A stretch of 64,000 bases of DNA, from positions 62,001-126,000 of the forward strand of contig JACRLB010000018.1 in assembly GCA_016235445.1 (NCBI GenBank), written 5' to 3'. Under the pieces are notes generated by a model that worked only from the letters and a program-made list of their open reading frames with translations, did no database searches and was not told where the DNA came from. Shown in pieces: positions 25,667 to 34,166 of the stretch (the first letter of the stretch is position 1; each line of letters starts with the position of its first letter). The position numbers and the translations under genes are program-made. This DNA comes from Chloroflexota bacterium (GTDB taxonomy: Bacteria; Chloroflexota; Anaerolineae; Anaerolineales; Villigracilaceae).

Positions 25667-26892
25667 AGCGCAGGCAGAATCTTCCCTGTCACTTCGCCGA
25701 AGCCAACGCGATAGCCATCGCCCTGACAATAGCCTTTCATCGTCACGGTATCGCCATCCTGTAAAAATTTTCGCGCTTCGCCATTGGGCAGGGCAATTGG
25801 TTTTTCGCCGCGCCATGTCAATTCGAGCAGTGAGCCATAACTATCTTCCGTTGGGCCGCTGATCGTGCCTGTGCCGCACAGGTCGCCTGTCCGCATGTTA
25901 CAGCCAGTGACTGTGTGATGCGCGAGCATCTGTTCCATGCTCCAATATAAATGTTTCATGTTCGAGCGGCTGATGGTTTGCGGCGCATCCATGGCTGGGG
26001 TTTGCAAAGTCACTTCAAGGTGGATGTCATATCCATTTGCTGAATCAATCGTCAGGTACGGGAGAGGCGCGGGGTCTTGTGTCGGTCCATCCACGCGGAA
26101 GGGTTCGAGAGCGTCCATCGTCACCACCCAGGGCGAGATCGTCGTCGCAAAATTTTTCGCGAGGAACGGCCCAAGCGGCTGATACTCCCAGGCCTGAATA
26201 TCGCGCGCGCTCCAATCGTTGAGCAGTGTCATTCCAAAAATATGTTCGCGCGCGTTTTCAATGGAAATCGGTTCGCCTAAATTATTTCCAGCGCCGATAA
26301 AAAACCCCATCTCCAATTCAAAGTCCAGCGAACGAGACGCAACGAACTCATGCGGCGCCACCTGCCCGCGCGGACGAATCACATCCGCGCCCGAAATGAC
26401 AACCGAACTCGCGCGGCCATGATAGCCAACGGGCAAATACAGCCAATTGGGCATGAGCGCATTTTCTTTTCCACGAAACATAATGCCAACATTCGTGGCA
26501 TGTTCGCGCGACGCATAGAAATCCGTGTAATCACCGATGGCGACAGGCAAATGCATTTGGATTTCTTCGACTGAAACAAACACACGCGACTGCATCGCCT
26601 CATCCTTTAACGGAGAGTTGTCACTGCTCAACAAGCCCGTCAACCGCTGACGAATTTCCCGCCAGACTTCGCGCCCCGCAGACATGAATCGATTCAGGGT
26701 TGCATCAGCGAAAAAGCCATGGCGCTTTCCAAATAAATTTTCTTCATCGAGAATAGAAAGATCAATGGCAACGCCGCCAATCCGAGTCCCAATTCTGGGG
26801 TTTGGATTGGCCTTCGTCGAGAACACGCCATACGGCAGGTTCTGAATTGGAAAGTCTGATTCTGGATGTACTTCGATGAATGATTTGAGCAT
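25648..26892 (-). CDS. fahA: Fumarylacetoacetase
   Basis: 414 residues from ATG 26892 with AGGAAAA upstream; a frame from 26922 adds 10 residues. It has the N-terminal FAH domain ([22 protein letters not shown]), then [16 protein letters not shown] with the Ca/Mg-binding Asp and the catalytic His, [23 protein letters not shown] and [26 protein letters not shown]. It hydrolyses fumarylacetoacetate to fumarate and acetoacetate, the last step of tyrosine and homogentisate breakdown. Other pathway genes are not in the window. The C-terminus (ALADRRR) is made by a 14-bp tandem repeat. Confidence 0.93.
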   Translation of the reverse strand: MLKSFIEVHPESDFPIQNLPYGVFSTKANPNPRIGTRIGGVAIDLSILDEENLFGKRHGFFADATLNRFMSAGREVWREIRQRLTGLLSSDNSPLKDEAMQSRVFVSVEEIQMHLPVAIGDYTDFYASREHATNVGIMFRGKENALMPNWLYLPVGYHGRASSVVISGADVIRPRGQVAPHEFVASRSLDFELEMGFFIGAGNNLGEPISIENAREHIFGMTLLNDWSARDIQAWEYQPLGPFLAKNFATTISPWVVTMDALEPFRVDGPTQDPAPLPYLTIDSANGYDIHLEVTLQTPAMDAPQTISRSNMKHLYWSMEQMLAHHTVTGCNMRTGDLCGTGTISGPTEDSYGSLLELTWRGEKPIALPNGEARKFLQDGDTVTMKGYCQGDGYRVGFGEVTGKILPALADRRR

Positions 26893-27010
26893 GTATTTTC
26901 CTGTGGTAGTGCGTCGCGCCAAAAGGGTGGGTTTATCTCATTATCTCACTTTACATGTCAATCATCCCGAAGGATGATAAGAAACACTCTCTCAGCAGAG
27001 GCAGGGACTT

Positions 27011-27044
27011 AAAACACAAGAACCACGAAAAATCATGGTTCTTG
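27011..27044 (-). terminator. Terminator of the tRNA-fMet gene
   Basis: Read on the minus strand: CAAGAACCATG, loop ATTTTT, CGTGGTTCTTG, then a T-rich tail, directly after the tRNA. Confidence 0.75.
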
Positions 27045-27048
27045 TTAG

Positions 27049-27120
27049 TAGCGGGGGCAGGACTTGAACCTGCGACCTTCGGGTTATGAGCCCGACGAGC
27101 TGCCACTGCTCCACCCCGCA
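27049..27120 (-). tRNA. Initiator tRNA-Met (CAT anticodon)
   Basis: 72 nt cloverleaf. The anticodon arm TCGGGCTCATAACCCGA has three consecutive G-C pairs, and the acceptor stem has a mismatch at 1:72 (T with T); both mark initiator tRNA. The T arm is GCAGG, TTCAAGT, CCTGC. The CCA end is not encoded. A Rho-independent hairpin follows. It is the only RNA gene with a clear family in the window. Confidence 0.95.
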
Positions 27121-27361
27121 TCGATTAGTTTAGCCCGCCGATATTACCAACGAAACATAAAAAAGTCAAGCAATGTTGACGTTTTGATAAAAATAAAGCC
27201 AGATACAAAAATATCAGCATCATTGAAAATAGTACCAGGGGTCGAAAACGTTTGTTAAGATTTGGTGTATAATAAAAAAACCTTAACAAACTTAAATATT
27301 AAAAAAAATAAATCCCAATCTATTCAAATTTTCCCAAGACAGGCATTATCTGAAACTTATT

Positions 27362-28018
27362 ATGAAGACCACCACACTTCTGGTTATCGAAGTTAAACAC
27401 GCAGAAATCCCTTCCTTTGCTTCTGACTTGCAAAAGAAGGGATTTGATGTACATATTGCCCAAAATGGCAGTAAAGCGGTTTCATTACTTAAAGAAGTAA
27501 GCCCAAGCCTGGTTGTGATCAATGCCGCTTCATTAAGAAGCACGGGCTTGCGCATCTGCCAGTCCATTCGTGAAAATGATGCAAAGCTTCCCCTCATCCT
27601 AATACTCGAAGACGATAAAGAAGTAAGCAAAGATGCCGCGGATGCTGTGCTTATGCTTCCATTCACCGTGCAAAAACTGGTCAACCGCATCAAGCCGTTA
27701 CTGCCCGGTGACGGAAAAAATGTTCTGCACGTGGGCCCCATTCGGCTCGACCTTGAAAAGCGCCGCGTGCGCTGTCTCGGCAAAAGCACAAAGCTCACTC
27801 CCCGCCTCGTCACGTTATTGCATTTGCTTATGGATAAACACGGTGAAGTTGTCGAACGCGAGCCGCTCTTCAAAAAAGCGTGGGAAACAAATTACACCGG
27901 CGATACCCGCACCCTCGATGTCCATATCTCCTGGCTCAGGCGCGCCATCGAGCTTGACCCCAATAATCCCAAATTCCTCAAAACCATTCGCGGCGTTGGC
28001 TACCGCCTAGATATTTAA
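27362..28018 (+). CDS. OmpR-family regulator with degenerate receiver domain
   Basis: 218 residues. The winged-helix domain (about 121-218) is intact: LTPRLVTLLHLLMDKHGEVVEREPLFKKAW, TLDVHISWLRRAIE and KTIRGVGYRLD. The N-terminal receiver has lost all phosphorylation residues: the acidic pair is Glu-Val (VIEVK), the acceptor Asp is Asn 54 (VVINAASLR), and the Lys before PF is missing (VLMLPFTVQKL). It should therefore act without phosphorylation, perhaps by ligand or protein contact. No kinase is adjacent. The 3' end overlaps the convergent methyltransferase gene by 12 bp. Confidence 0.85.
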   Translation: MKTTTLLVIEVKHAEIPSFASDLQKKGFDVHIAQNGSKAVSLLKEVSPSLVVINAASLRSTGLRICQSIRENDAKLPLILILEDDKEVSKDAADAVLMLPFTVQKLVNRIKPLLPGDGKNVLHVGPIRLDLEKRRVRCLGKSTKLTPRLVTLLHLLMDKHGEVVEREPLFKKAWETNYTGDTRTLDVHISWLRRAIELDPNNPKFLKTIRGVGYRLDI

Positions 28019-29236
28019 CTGAAACTGTTTTCCCTGAACAGTCACCAATCGGATGCACGCTTCGCGCCTGCCTCCGATTTTTATTTTTAATTCAAGAGGA
28101 AGTTCACCGCTTCGTGCATGACGTTGGGCCTGCGCAACGCTCTTGAACATTTTCCCATCCCAATCAGGGTCCACCTCCCAAAAATCCACATCGAGAGAAG
28201 TTTGCAAGCGGATATATCCGCCAGAGGCCTGTATCTTGATCTTCCTGGATTTGAGCGCAACCTCATTTTTTACAATCGAATCGCGCTCGAAAGTGAAAAC
28301 TGAATTTGTGTCGGAAAGTCTCGCGCGCGCAGTCTGCACCGCCCGCATAGACTCGTCACAGGTGATGAACTTGCGTTCGTTCTTCGCGGCCACGAGAGCA
28401 GTTGTGCCAGAGCCGCAGAAAAAGTCCGCGACGAGATCACCTTTGTTGGAAGAGGCACGGATGATTCTCTCTAGAAACGCCTCAGGCTTTTGAGTGGGAT
28501 ACCCTGTGCGTTCGTTATGTAAACGCGCTACAACAGGAAAATACCACCAATCCTCAGGCACTTTGCCCCGCTCCAAATCAGGGACTTTGCCGAACCCCGC
28601 CTTGCGCGAAGATTTAAAGGTATTCACCGTGTTTGGGTTGTACGGCTCACGGACATCATCCGCATTGAAGACGTAATCCTTGCTTTTTGCAAAAGAGAGG
28701 ATTGTGTCATGCTTGCGGTTGAATGCGGTCTTGATCGGAGAAGGGCCGTGATACGCCCAGATGATCTCGTTGATAAAATTCTCTGCGCCGAAGATTTCAT
28801 CCAGAATCAAACGCGCGTATGCATCGGCGTGCCAGTCGAGGTGGAGATATAGCGTTCCGTTTGACGCGAGCAGGCGGTGCATTAATGAAAGCCGTTCATA
28901 CAGGAATTGTAAATAGGAATCAAGATCAGTCCAGGAATCGTGATAGCCCTCGGCTAATTTCCATTTGGATGGCTTGCGCGAATCCTCTCCCCTGCCAACG
29001 CGGGCGGAGAATTTTCGGTTGGTGAAAAAAGGCGGGTCGGCGTAGATTAAATTGATGCGGCCTTCATATTCGGGAAGGAGCGCGGCCATCACAGAGAGAT
29101 TATCCCCAAGAATGACGCGGCCCTCGGGACGGGTTTTGGGATAGCCGCGTCCATTCGGGTAGAGAAATGAATCTTGAATAAGAGTGGCAGGCGCGGGCGG
29201 GGAAAGATGCTTTCCGTTCCAGTTGAGGATTGGCAT
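28007..29236 (-). CDS. Site-specific DNA methyltransferase (N4/N6 amino-MTase)
   Basis: 409 residues from ATG 29236; a frame open to 29386 is antisense-like and overlaps the upstream gene. Motif IV is ADPPFFTNRKF (DPPF), motif I is DFFCGSGTTALVAA near the C-terminal half, with GYPTQKPEAFLERII between, the order of beta-class enzymes (PF01555). The C-terminal 90 residues (VDFWEVDPDWDGKMFKSVAQ) are extra. It modifies adenine N6 or cytosine N4 in DNA. No restriction endonuclease gene is adjacent, so it may be a solitary enzyme. A 13-A tract lies in the upstream gap at 29286-29298. Confidence 0.88.
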   Translation of the reverse strand: MPILNWNGKHLSPPAPATLIQDSFLYPNGRGYPKTRPEGRVILGDNLSVMAALLPEYEGRINLIYADPPFFTNRKFSARVGRGEDSRKPSKWKLAEGYHDSWTDLDSYLQFLYERLSLMHRLLASNGTLYLHLDWHADAYARLILDEIFGAENFINEIIWAYHGPSPIKTAFNRKHDTILSFAKSKDYVFNADDVREPYNPNTVNTFKSSRKAGFGKVPDLERGKVPEDWWYFPVVARLHNERTGYPTQKPEAFLERIIRASSNKGDLVADFFCGSGTTALVAAKNERKFITCDESMRAVQTARARLSDTNSVFTFERDSIVKNEVALKSRKIKIQASGGYIRLQTSLDVDFWEVDPDWDGKMFKSVAQAQRHARSGELPLELKIKIGGRREACIRLVTVQGKQFQLNI

Positions 29237-29298
29237 AGCGAGAGGTATCCTTTGGGATGTGAAGTCGGTTTGGGGGGAGAAATCCAAAAAAAAAAAAA

Positions 29299-30381
29299 TT
29301 AATAGTGGATTTCGACAACCGTGCCAAGGCCGCGGGTGGCGACTGCGTCGCTGGCATGAATGGGTCTGACCCAGCGGAATATCCAATTGGCTTCGTCGGT
29401 GCGCATGTTGATACAGCCGTGGCTCATGGGCGCGCCAAAATTTTCGTGCCAGTATGTGCCGTGGAAGGCGTGCCCTTGCGTGGTGAAGAAGGATGACCAG
29501 GGCACGCCGGGGAGAACGTAATTATCCACATCGGCGAGCAGGTTGCCGGTGGTTTCACTGCTGAAGTAGCTGTTGCCCATGTGCTTGGCAGGGACTTTAT
29601 CTAAAATGGAAAATTTTCCGGCGGGTGAAGTGGTTGGGATGCCCGTGCCGCCTGTGGGGTCGCCGGGGACACCGGATGAAATATTGGTCTGGAAAACAGT
29701 CTTGCCGTATTCGTGCGCATACAGGGTTTGGGTGGAGAGGTTGACCTCGATTAATTTTTGTTCGTAGGGCACTTCGGGCGAGATCGGTTGCATGTATTCC
29801 GGCGGAAGAACACGCATGTGAATGGCTGGCACATAATAAGAGACGTTCGAATCAAGCTCATCGAAAATGCGATACCATGCGCCTTTGTAATCGGCCATCG
29901 GGGGGCCTTCCTCCAGGGCGACAACCCAGTGGACGGAACCATAATACAGCGGAGGCGACAATGGCTGCCAGCCGTAGGTTTTTGAATACCGGTAGGGCGT
30001 GGTGAAAGGAACCGAGACATCGGTAATAAGCCGCCCGCCTTCGGGGATAGCGCTCGGCGGCGTTTGATAAAGTGTCTTCACGCGCTGTAAACGTCCGCGA
30101 TGCAGGTAGCCCCCCCACACTCGATACCAGACCGGGTTATGCGGCGGCTCTTCGGCGGTCACTTGATCGTAAATGTGTACAAGCTCGTCGCGGTACCAGG
30201 TCAATTCGATGCGGCTTTCGTCGGTGGGTTCTTTGCGGACGGGCATTTCAGCCGTGGCAATTCGGACGATGAAGCTGTCGTCAAAATCGGTTAAGCCTGG
30301 CAGGAAGGGTGAAAAAGCGAGGCCGCCGAGGGTGAGTCCGCCAAGTTTTAAAAAGTCACGCCGTGAAAATTTTGATTTCAT
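29299..30381 (-). CDS. Tat-exported L,D-transpeptidase (YkuD)
   Basis: 360 residues. A twin-arginine signal SRRDFLKLGGLTLGGLAFSP starts at residue 6. After an SH3-like region (40-110), the YkuD domain (PF03734) occupies about 205-330, with HGTYWHENFGAPMSHGCINM, in which the SHGC cysteine is catalytic and HGT supplies a His. It makes 3-3 cross-links in peptidoglycan or attaches proteins to it. It may be cotranscribed with the downstream methyltransferase, but the 62 bp gap with a T13 tract on its strand could also end transcription. Confidence 0.9.
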   Translation of the reverse strand: MKSKFSRRDFLKLGGLTLGGLAFSPFLPGLTDFDDSFIVRIATAEMPVRKEPTDESRIELTWYRDELVHIYDQVTAEEPPHNPVWYRVWGGYLHRGRLQRVKTLYQTPPSAIPEGGRLITDVSVPFTTPYRYSKTYGWQPLSPPLYYGSVHWVVALEEGPPMADYKGAWYRIFDELDSNVSYYVPAIHMRVLPPEYMQPISPEVPYEQKLIEVNLSTQTLYAHEYGKTVFQTNISSGVPGDPTGGTGIPTTSPAGKFSILDKVPAKHMGNSYFSSETTGNLLADVDNYVLPGVPWSSFFTTQGHAFHGTYWHENFGAPMSHGCINMRTDEANWIFRWVRPIHASDAVATRGLGTVVEIHY

Positions 30382-30476
30382 GTAGAAAATTTTACACCAT
30401 AATCTTTAAGAATTAATGAGAATGCAGAGAATGAGCGATTCAAGGATTCAGTGAGGCAGGGAGAGGCGGCGGGGAA

Positions 30477-30513
30477 ATAAAAAAACTGCCCTGCGCGGTT
30501 GCGGAGGGCAGTC
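30477..30513 (-). terminator. Terminator of the SWIM-protein gene
   Basis: On the minus strand ACTGCCCTCCGC, loop, GCGCAGGGCAGT, then a T-run, 20 nt after the stop at 30531. Confidence 0.85.
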
Positions 30514-30530
30514 TGAATATTCAATTTTTA

Positions 30531-30773
30531 TCAGGCTTCGACAGTTTCAACAATCATATCCTTGAGCAGGATTTCAAGCGCCATCGAGTGGCCACAGCGT
30601 TTGTGGGTCAGGAAGAATTCGCAATCGCAGGTAAATACGCCGTTATCGTAAGATACATGGTGTTCGTTGTTATCGCCGTGAAAAGTAAGGTCAAATTGGT
30701 TGAAGCGGAATCGCTTTCGGTCTTCTGCATATCGTTTTGCTTTTTCGAGCTTGCCGATCAGTCCGTAGTCCAT
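30531..30773 (-). CDS. Small SWIM zinc-finger protein
   Basis: 80 residues. The C-terminal half has CDCEFFLTHKRCGHSMAL, the C-x-C-x(n)-C-x-H pattern of SWIM fingers (PF04434), preceded by a short helix and two strands (FRFNQFDLTFHGDNNEHHVSY). It probably binds nucleic acid or a protein partner; SWIM fingers also occur in larger helicases, but here the finger is alone. GGAG is 9 nt before the ATG. A promoter, a short leader and an intrinsic terminator precede the gene, implying attenuation or an independent small RNA. Confidence 0.8.
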   Translation of the reverse strand: MDYGLIGKLEKAKRYAEDRKRFRFNQFDLTFHGDNNEHHVSYDNGVFTCDCEFFLTHKRCGHSMALEILLKDMIVETVEA

Positions 30774-30803
30774 GGTGTGGGTCTCCTTTTGAATAGAGGA
30801 ATA

Positions 30804-30893
30804 TAAAAAAAAGACACGCGCAGATATTCGCGTGTCTATCTCAACAAAACCTGGTATTTCCGTGAAATAAGCGCATGGCGGCGTTACCTCGAT
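30804..30893 (-). ncRNA. Putative small RNA or attenuator leader upstream of the SWIM gene
   Basis: A consensus promoter (30900-30928) should start a transcript near 30893. After about 55 nt a perfect 9-bp hairpin forms (AGACACGCG, loop, CGCGTGTCT; 30812-30838) followed by eight T residues on the minus strand. The SWIM gene begins 31 nt later. Either this is a free ~90 nt RNA or a leader whose terminator controls the gene. No ORF of note is inside. Family not recognised. Confidence 0.55.
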
Positions 30894-30899
30894 AAAGCG

Positions 30900-30928
30900 A
30901 GTATAGTACTTTTCAAAATGCGAGTCAA
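30900..30928 (-). promoter_or_regulatory. Sigma70-type promoter
   Basis: -35 TTGACT (30928-30923), 17-nt spacer, -10 TATACT (30905-30900), on the minus strand. Confidence 0.75.
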
Positions 30929-30939
30929 TGTCAAAAGCA

Positions 30940-31366
30940 AAATTGTTATGGATTCGTATGGCAGTTGTAGGGTTTGAATCGGATGAGGAGTTAAGACGTA
31001 CCTAAATGCGCCTACGCGCAGGCCAAACGCCTCAAGCTTAATCTGAAAGTTGATTCTGCTTAATCAACGCCTTCCCCGCCCGCTCATTGATCAATGTCAC
31101 TGCCATAATTTCATTTATACCTTTGCAAGGAGGGCGTACTTCGGCAGGCTGAGTACGACTATTCGGAGACTGCTTCACACATTCATTTTCATGCCCGCGC
31201 CGCTGTTTTTTTGTGTGCTTCCATATAAGCGCGTAATAAGGCGTTCATCCTTGTTTGATATCCAAAATTCGTTCATTCGCGGAATTCGCGTTCCAAGCAC
31301 GCCGTAGAAATTAAGACTCGTCAAGCGATTTTGGAAAAGCCACAGGTCGGTCGTCTATGTTCCAAT
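30940..31366. other. Gene-free stretch with scattered repeat words
   Basis: No convincing gene. It contains repeat-like words (AATGCGCCTACGCGC, GTTGATTCTGCTTAATCAACG, GTACTTCGGCAGGCTGAGTAC, CATTCGCGGAATTCGCG) of the types seen elsewhere in the window. The upstream side ends at the EF-G-like terminator. Confidence 0.5.
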
Positions 31367-31367
31367 C

Positions 31368-31403
31368 AAAAAAAGCCCCGAAGCAGGACGCCTCGGGGCT
31401 TTA
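31368..31403 (-). terminator. Terminator of the EF-G-like gene
   Basis: On the minus strand GCCCCGAGGC, loop, GCTTCGGGGC, then a T7 run, 30 nt after the stop at 31430. Confidence 0.88.
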
Positions 31404-31429
31404 CGCATCACGCAACACACGGCATGATC

Positions 31430-33511
31430 TTACTCTTCCTTCTTGGCTTCCATTTCCTTCTTGTGCGCTTCGATGATCGGGCCCGTGATGTGGGACGGAA
31501 CCGTATCGTAGTGGTCGAAGTCCATCGCGAAGTAGCCACGGCCACCGGTAATGGAGCGGAGCTGGGTTGTATAACGCAACACTTCCGCCAGCGGCACATG
31601 CGCCACAATGACGGTGTTGCCGAATTCCGAATCCGTCCCTTGCACGCGGCCGCGGCGGGTATTGAGATCGCTCATTACATCGCCCATGTTCGCATCGGGA
31701 ACCGTCACACGGATGGTCATGATCGGCTCGAACAAAACAGGGCCAGCCTCCTGCACGGCAAGCTTGAAGGCTTCGCGCCCTGCAATTTCGAACGCCAAAG
31801 GCTTGGAATCCACTTCATGCTCTTTACCGTCATACACAATCACTTTGACATTGCTCATCGGGTAGCCCGCAAACGCGCCACGCTCCATCGTTGCCTTAAT
31901 GCCTTTTTCGATTGGGGGCAGATAGGATTTCGACAGGTTCATACCAACGAGTTCATCTGCAAATTCAAAGTCGGATGTGGGCAGGGGTTCGATGCGAAGG
32001 TGTACTTCGCCAAATTGACCTGAGCCGCCGCTTTGCTTCTTGTGGCGATATTGACCGCTGGCTTTGCGTGTAATTCCTTCGCGGTAGGGAACACGCGGTT
32101 CATGCGTTGCAAGACCTACCTGGAACTTGGCCTGGGCGCGGTGTAACGCTACATCGATGTGCTGGTCGCCCAAGCCCTTCAAAACGGTCTCGTGCGTGAT
32201 GGGATCATTTTCCCATGCGAGGGTCACATCTTCTTCACAGAGCTTGGTCAAAGTTGGGGATATTTTAGCGGCATCTGCCTGGCTCTTGGGAGTGATCGCC
32301 ACGCGATAGAGCGCCGCAGGGAATTTCGGTTTTTCAACCGTGAGTGGATGTCCCTTTTCGCAGAAAGTATCACCTGTGGCGGTTGCATTTAATTTGGAAA
32401 CAGCCGCAATATCACCAGCGTGGATCACCTTTGCCGCAATCGCTTCCTTGCCGCGCTGAAAATGCAAACCAGACACGCGTTCATCTGCGCTTTTGTTTTG
32501 ATTCCAGACATGTGCATCCGCCTGCATAACACCTGAGTACACCCGGAAATAAGTCATCCGGCCAACAAAAGGATCGGCGGTGGTCTTCCAAACATACGCA
32601 CACAAAGGTTCAGTATCGGATGGTTTCAATCCCTCTTCGCCGCTTTTGCCCTGGGCCACACGCTTGGGAGCGTTCAACGGGGAAGGCATCAAATCAATGA
32701 TGTCGTTGAGCAGGGCAATTGCGCCAACCTCATGCCCGCCGGCGGCGCAGAAGACAGGGACAAATGCCCCAGCGTAGACCACATCTTCCAGTCCACGCAC
32801 CATCTCTGCATCAGAGAGGGAGCCGTTTTCGAGATATTTTTCCATCAACTCATCTTCGCCCTCGGCGGCGGCTTCCACGAGCGCAAAGTGGGCTTTATCC
32901 GCCGCATCTTTTAAGTCCGCAGGGATATCGCCAGTAGTCCTGCCATCGCCGATATAAGCCTTCATACCGATGATGTCCACGACACCTTTGAAATTTTGTT
33001 TCTCGCCAATCGGCAAATGGACTTTAATGGCGCGCTTGCCGCGCGCGCGTACGAATTCTTCTATGGCCTCATAGGTTTTTTCAAAATCAGCGTTATCGCG
33101 ATCCATTTTGTTGATGACGAAAAATCGCGGCAGGTTGAATTCGTCGGCATAACGCCAGGCAAGTTCAGTGCCGACCTCGATGCCTGAAACCGCATCCACT
33201 AAAAGTATCGCGCCATCCGCGACACTCAAGGCAGAGATCATCTCGCCTGTAAAATCAGTGAAGCCGGGCGCGTCGATAACGTTTATTTTGTGATCGCGGT
33301 GCTCTATGGGAATTACGCTTGAATAGATGGATATTTTTCGACGGTGTTCCTCGTCATCATAGTCCGAAACCGTCGTCCCGTCCTCGACCTTGCCGAGGCG
33401 GGTCGTTGCCCCCGTGGCATGAAGAAATGCCTCCGCCAACATCGTCTTGCCCGCACCTCCGTGCGAGACAAGCGCAACGTTGCGAAGAAACTCGGTGGTA
33501 TACTCTTTCAT
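31430..33511 (-). CDS. Elongation factor G-like GTPase (EF-G2 type)
   Basis: 693 residues from ATG 33511 (AGGAAGG upstream); an open frame to 33682 adds 57 unrelated residues. G1 is SHGGAGKTMLAEA instead of the AHIDAGKTT of canonical EF-G, G3 is VIDAPGFTDF and G4 VINKMDRDNADF. Domains II-V follow (FEPIMTIRVTVPDANMGDVMSDLNTRRGRVQG is cut here to its parts: domain V with NTRRGRVQG). The altered G1 and the missing switch-I sequence place it in the EF-G-like subgroup, a paralogue of the true translocase whose role is not settled. It is divergent from the thioredoxin-like gene. Confidence 0.85.
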   Translation of the reverse strand: MKEYTTEFLRNVALVSHGGAGKTMLAEAFLHATGATTRLGKVEDGTTVSDYDDEEHRRKISIYSSVIPIEHRDHKINVIDAPGFTDFTGEMISALSVADGAILLVDAVSGIEVGTELAWRYADEFNLPRFFVINKMDRDNADFEKTYEAIEEFVRARGKRAIKVHLPIGEKQNFKGVVDIIGMKAYIGDGRTTGDIPADLKDAADKAHFALVEAAAEGEDELMEKYLENGSLSDAEMVRGLEDVVYAGAFVPVFCAAGGHEVGAIALLNDIIDLMPSPLNAPKRVAQGKSGEEGLKPSDTEPLCAYVWKTTADPFVGRMTYFRVYSGVMQADAHVWNQNKSADERVSGLHFQRGKEAIAAKVIHAGDIAAVSKLNATATGDTFCEKGHPLTVEKPKFPAALYRVAITPKSQADAAKISPTLTKLCEEDVTLAWENDPITHETVLKGLGDQHIDVALHRAQAKFQVGLATHEPRVPYREGITRKASGQYRHKKQSGGSGQFGEVHLRIEPLPTSDFEFADELVGMNLSKSYLPPIEKGIKATMERGAFAGYPMSNVKVIVYDGKEHEVDSKPLAFEIAGREAFKLAVQEAGPVLFEPIMTIRVTVPDANMGDVMSDLNTRRGRVQGTDSEFGNTVIVAHVPLAEVLRYTTQLRSITGGRGYFAMDFDHYDTVPSHITGPIIEAHKKEMEAKKEE

Positions 33512-33665
33512 CGAAAAAGCCCTTCCTATAAGATGTAGGATGTAAAGCGTTGCACGATTGTAAAAGAACTCAATTGAATTGTCAAAGTGTGAAGCGTCAC
33601 GGATAAAACATGACATTGCAAACCCTGCCGTTTTCAAGTAAAAAAATTTCAAAACCGAGGGCGCT

Positions 33666-34166
33666 ATGAATTTAATAGCCAATCAATATTCCTTCCTCAC
33701 GGTTGCTGTTGGGTTTACCCTGCTGGCAGGCTTCATCCTGCTTACCAACAAACCCAAATGGAAAGACTACCTGGCCTTTGGCGTCATCCTGCTGGGGCTT
33801 GTCAGCGCGTGGAGCGTCCTGCATCCGCGCCAGACCCCGCTGATGGACGATGCGAAAAAGGTGCAGGAATTGATCGGCTCAGGCACGCCAGTCCTGCTCG
33901 AATTTCAATCCCCATTCTGAATTAGTTGTACCGTAACCAGGCCCGTCGTGGACGAGCTCGAAAAAGAAATCAATAACGAAATCAGCATCGGCAAAAGAAT
34001 TCACATCATCCGCCTCAACATTCAGGAAGAGGTGGGCATGGAACTTGCGCCTGTCTATGGGTTTGAATTCACCCCCACCTTTATATTCTTCGATGCGCAA
34101 GGCAACGAACTCTGGCGCATGATCGGCGAATTCGACCCGCAACTCGTGCGCGACTCGATGCAATGA
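33666..34166 (+). CDS. Membrane-anchored thioredoxin-like protein with in-frame TGA (candidate selenoprotein, UxxC)
   Basis: The frame opens with ATG 33666 (GAGG upstream), has two N-terminal hydrophobic segments (residues 8-26 and 36-52), and then a thioredoxin-like strand PVLLEFQSPF. Codon 85 is TGA (33918-33920). The same frame continues I-S-C-T-V-T-R-P-V-V-D-E-L-E-K and on to a normal thioredoxin end with cis-Pro in GFEFTPTFIFFDAQGNELWRM, stopping at 34166. The TGA thus stands for the first Cys of a CxxC site (UISC), the classic selenocysteine position. A GG-starting 9-nt loop closed by CCA/TGG lies at 33937-33951, 20 nt after TGA, where bacterial SECIS loops sit. Otherwise it is a nonsense mutation. 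The stop overlaps the next gene by ATGA. Confidence 0.6.

Noticed and set aside
27064-27258. A 64-codon plus-strand frame beginning MNLRPSGYEPDEL
   Set aside because: It is the reverse complement of the initiator tRNA gene and not a protein.
28007-29386. Type III restriction-modification Mod subunit
   Set aside because: The protein is short for Mod, has DPPF rather than the usual DPPY context, and no Res helicase gene is next to it. Solitary methyltransferase is safer.
29100-29386. N-terminal extension of the DNA methyltransferase up to 29386
   Set aside because: The extra 50 residues overlap the L,D-transpeptidase gene end, include a poly-Phe run from the T13 tract and show no conservation pattern.
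31331-32023. A 230-codon plus-strand frame opposite the EF-G-like gene
   Set aside because: Antisense to conserved domain IV-V of the GTPase; starts in a repeat region and shows no domain.
33666-33920. Treating 33666-33920 and 33948-34166 as two separate small genes
   Set aside because: They are in the same frame, together make one thioredoxin fold, and the second has no ribosome site at its GTG. One gene with an internal TGA is the better reading.
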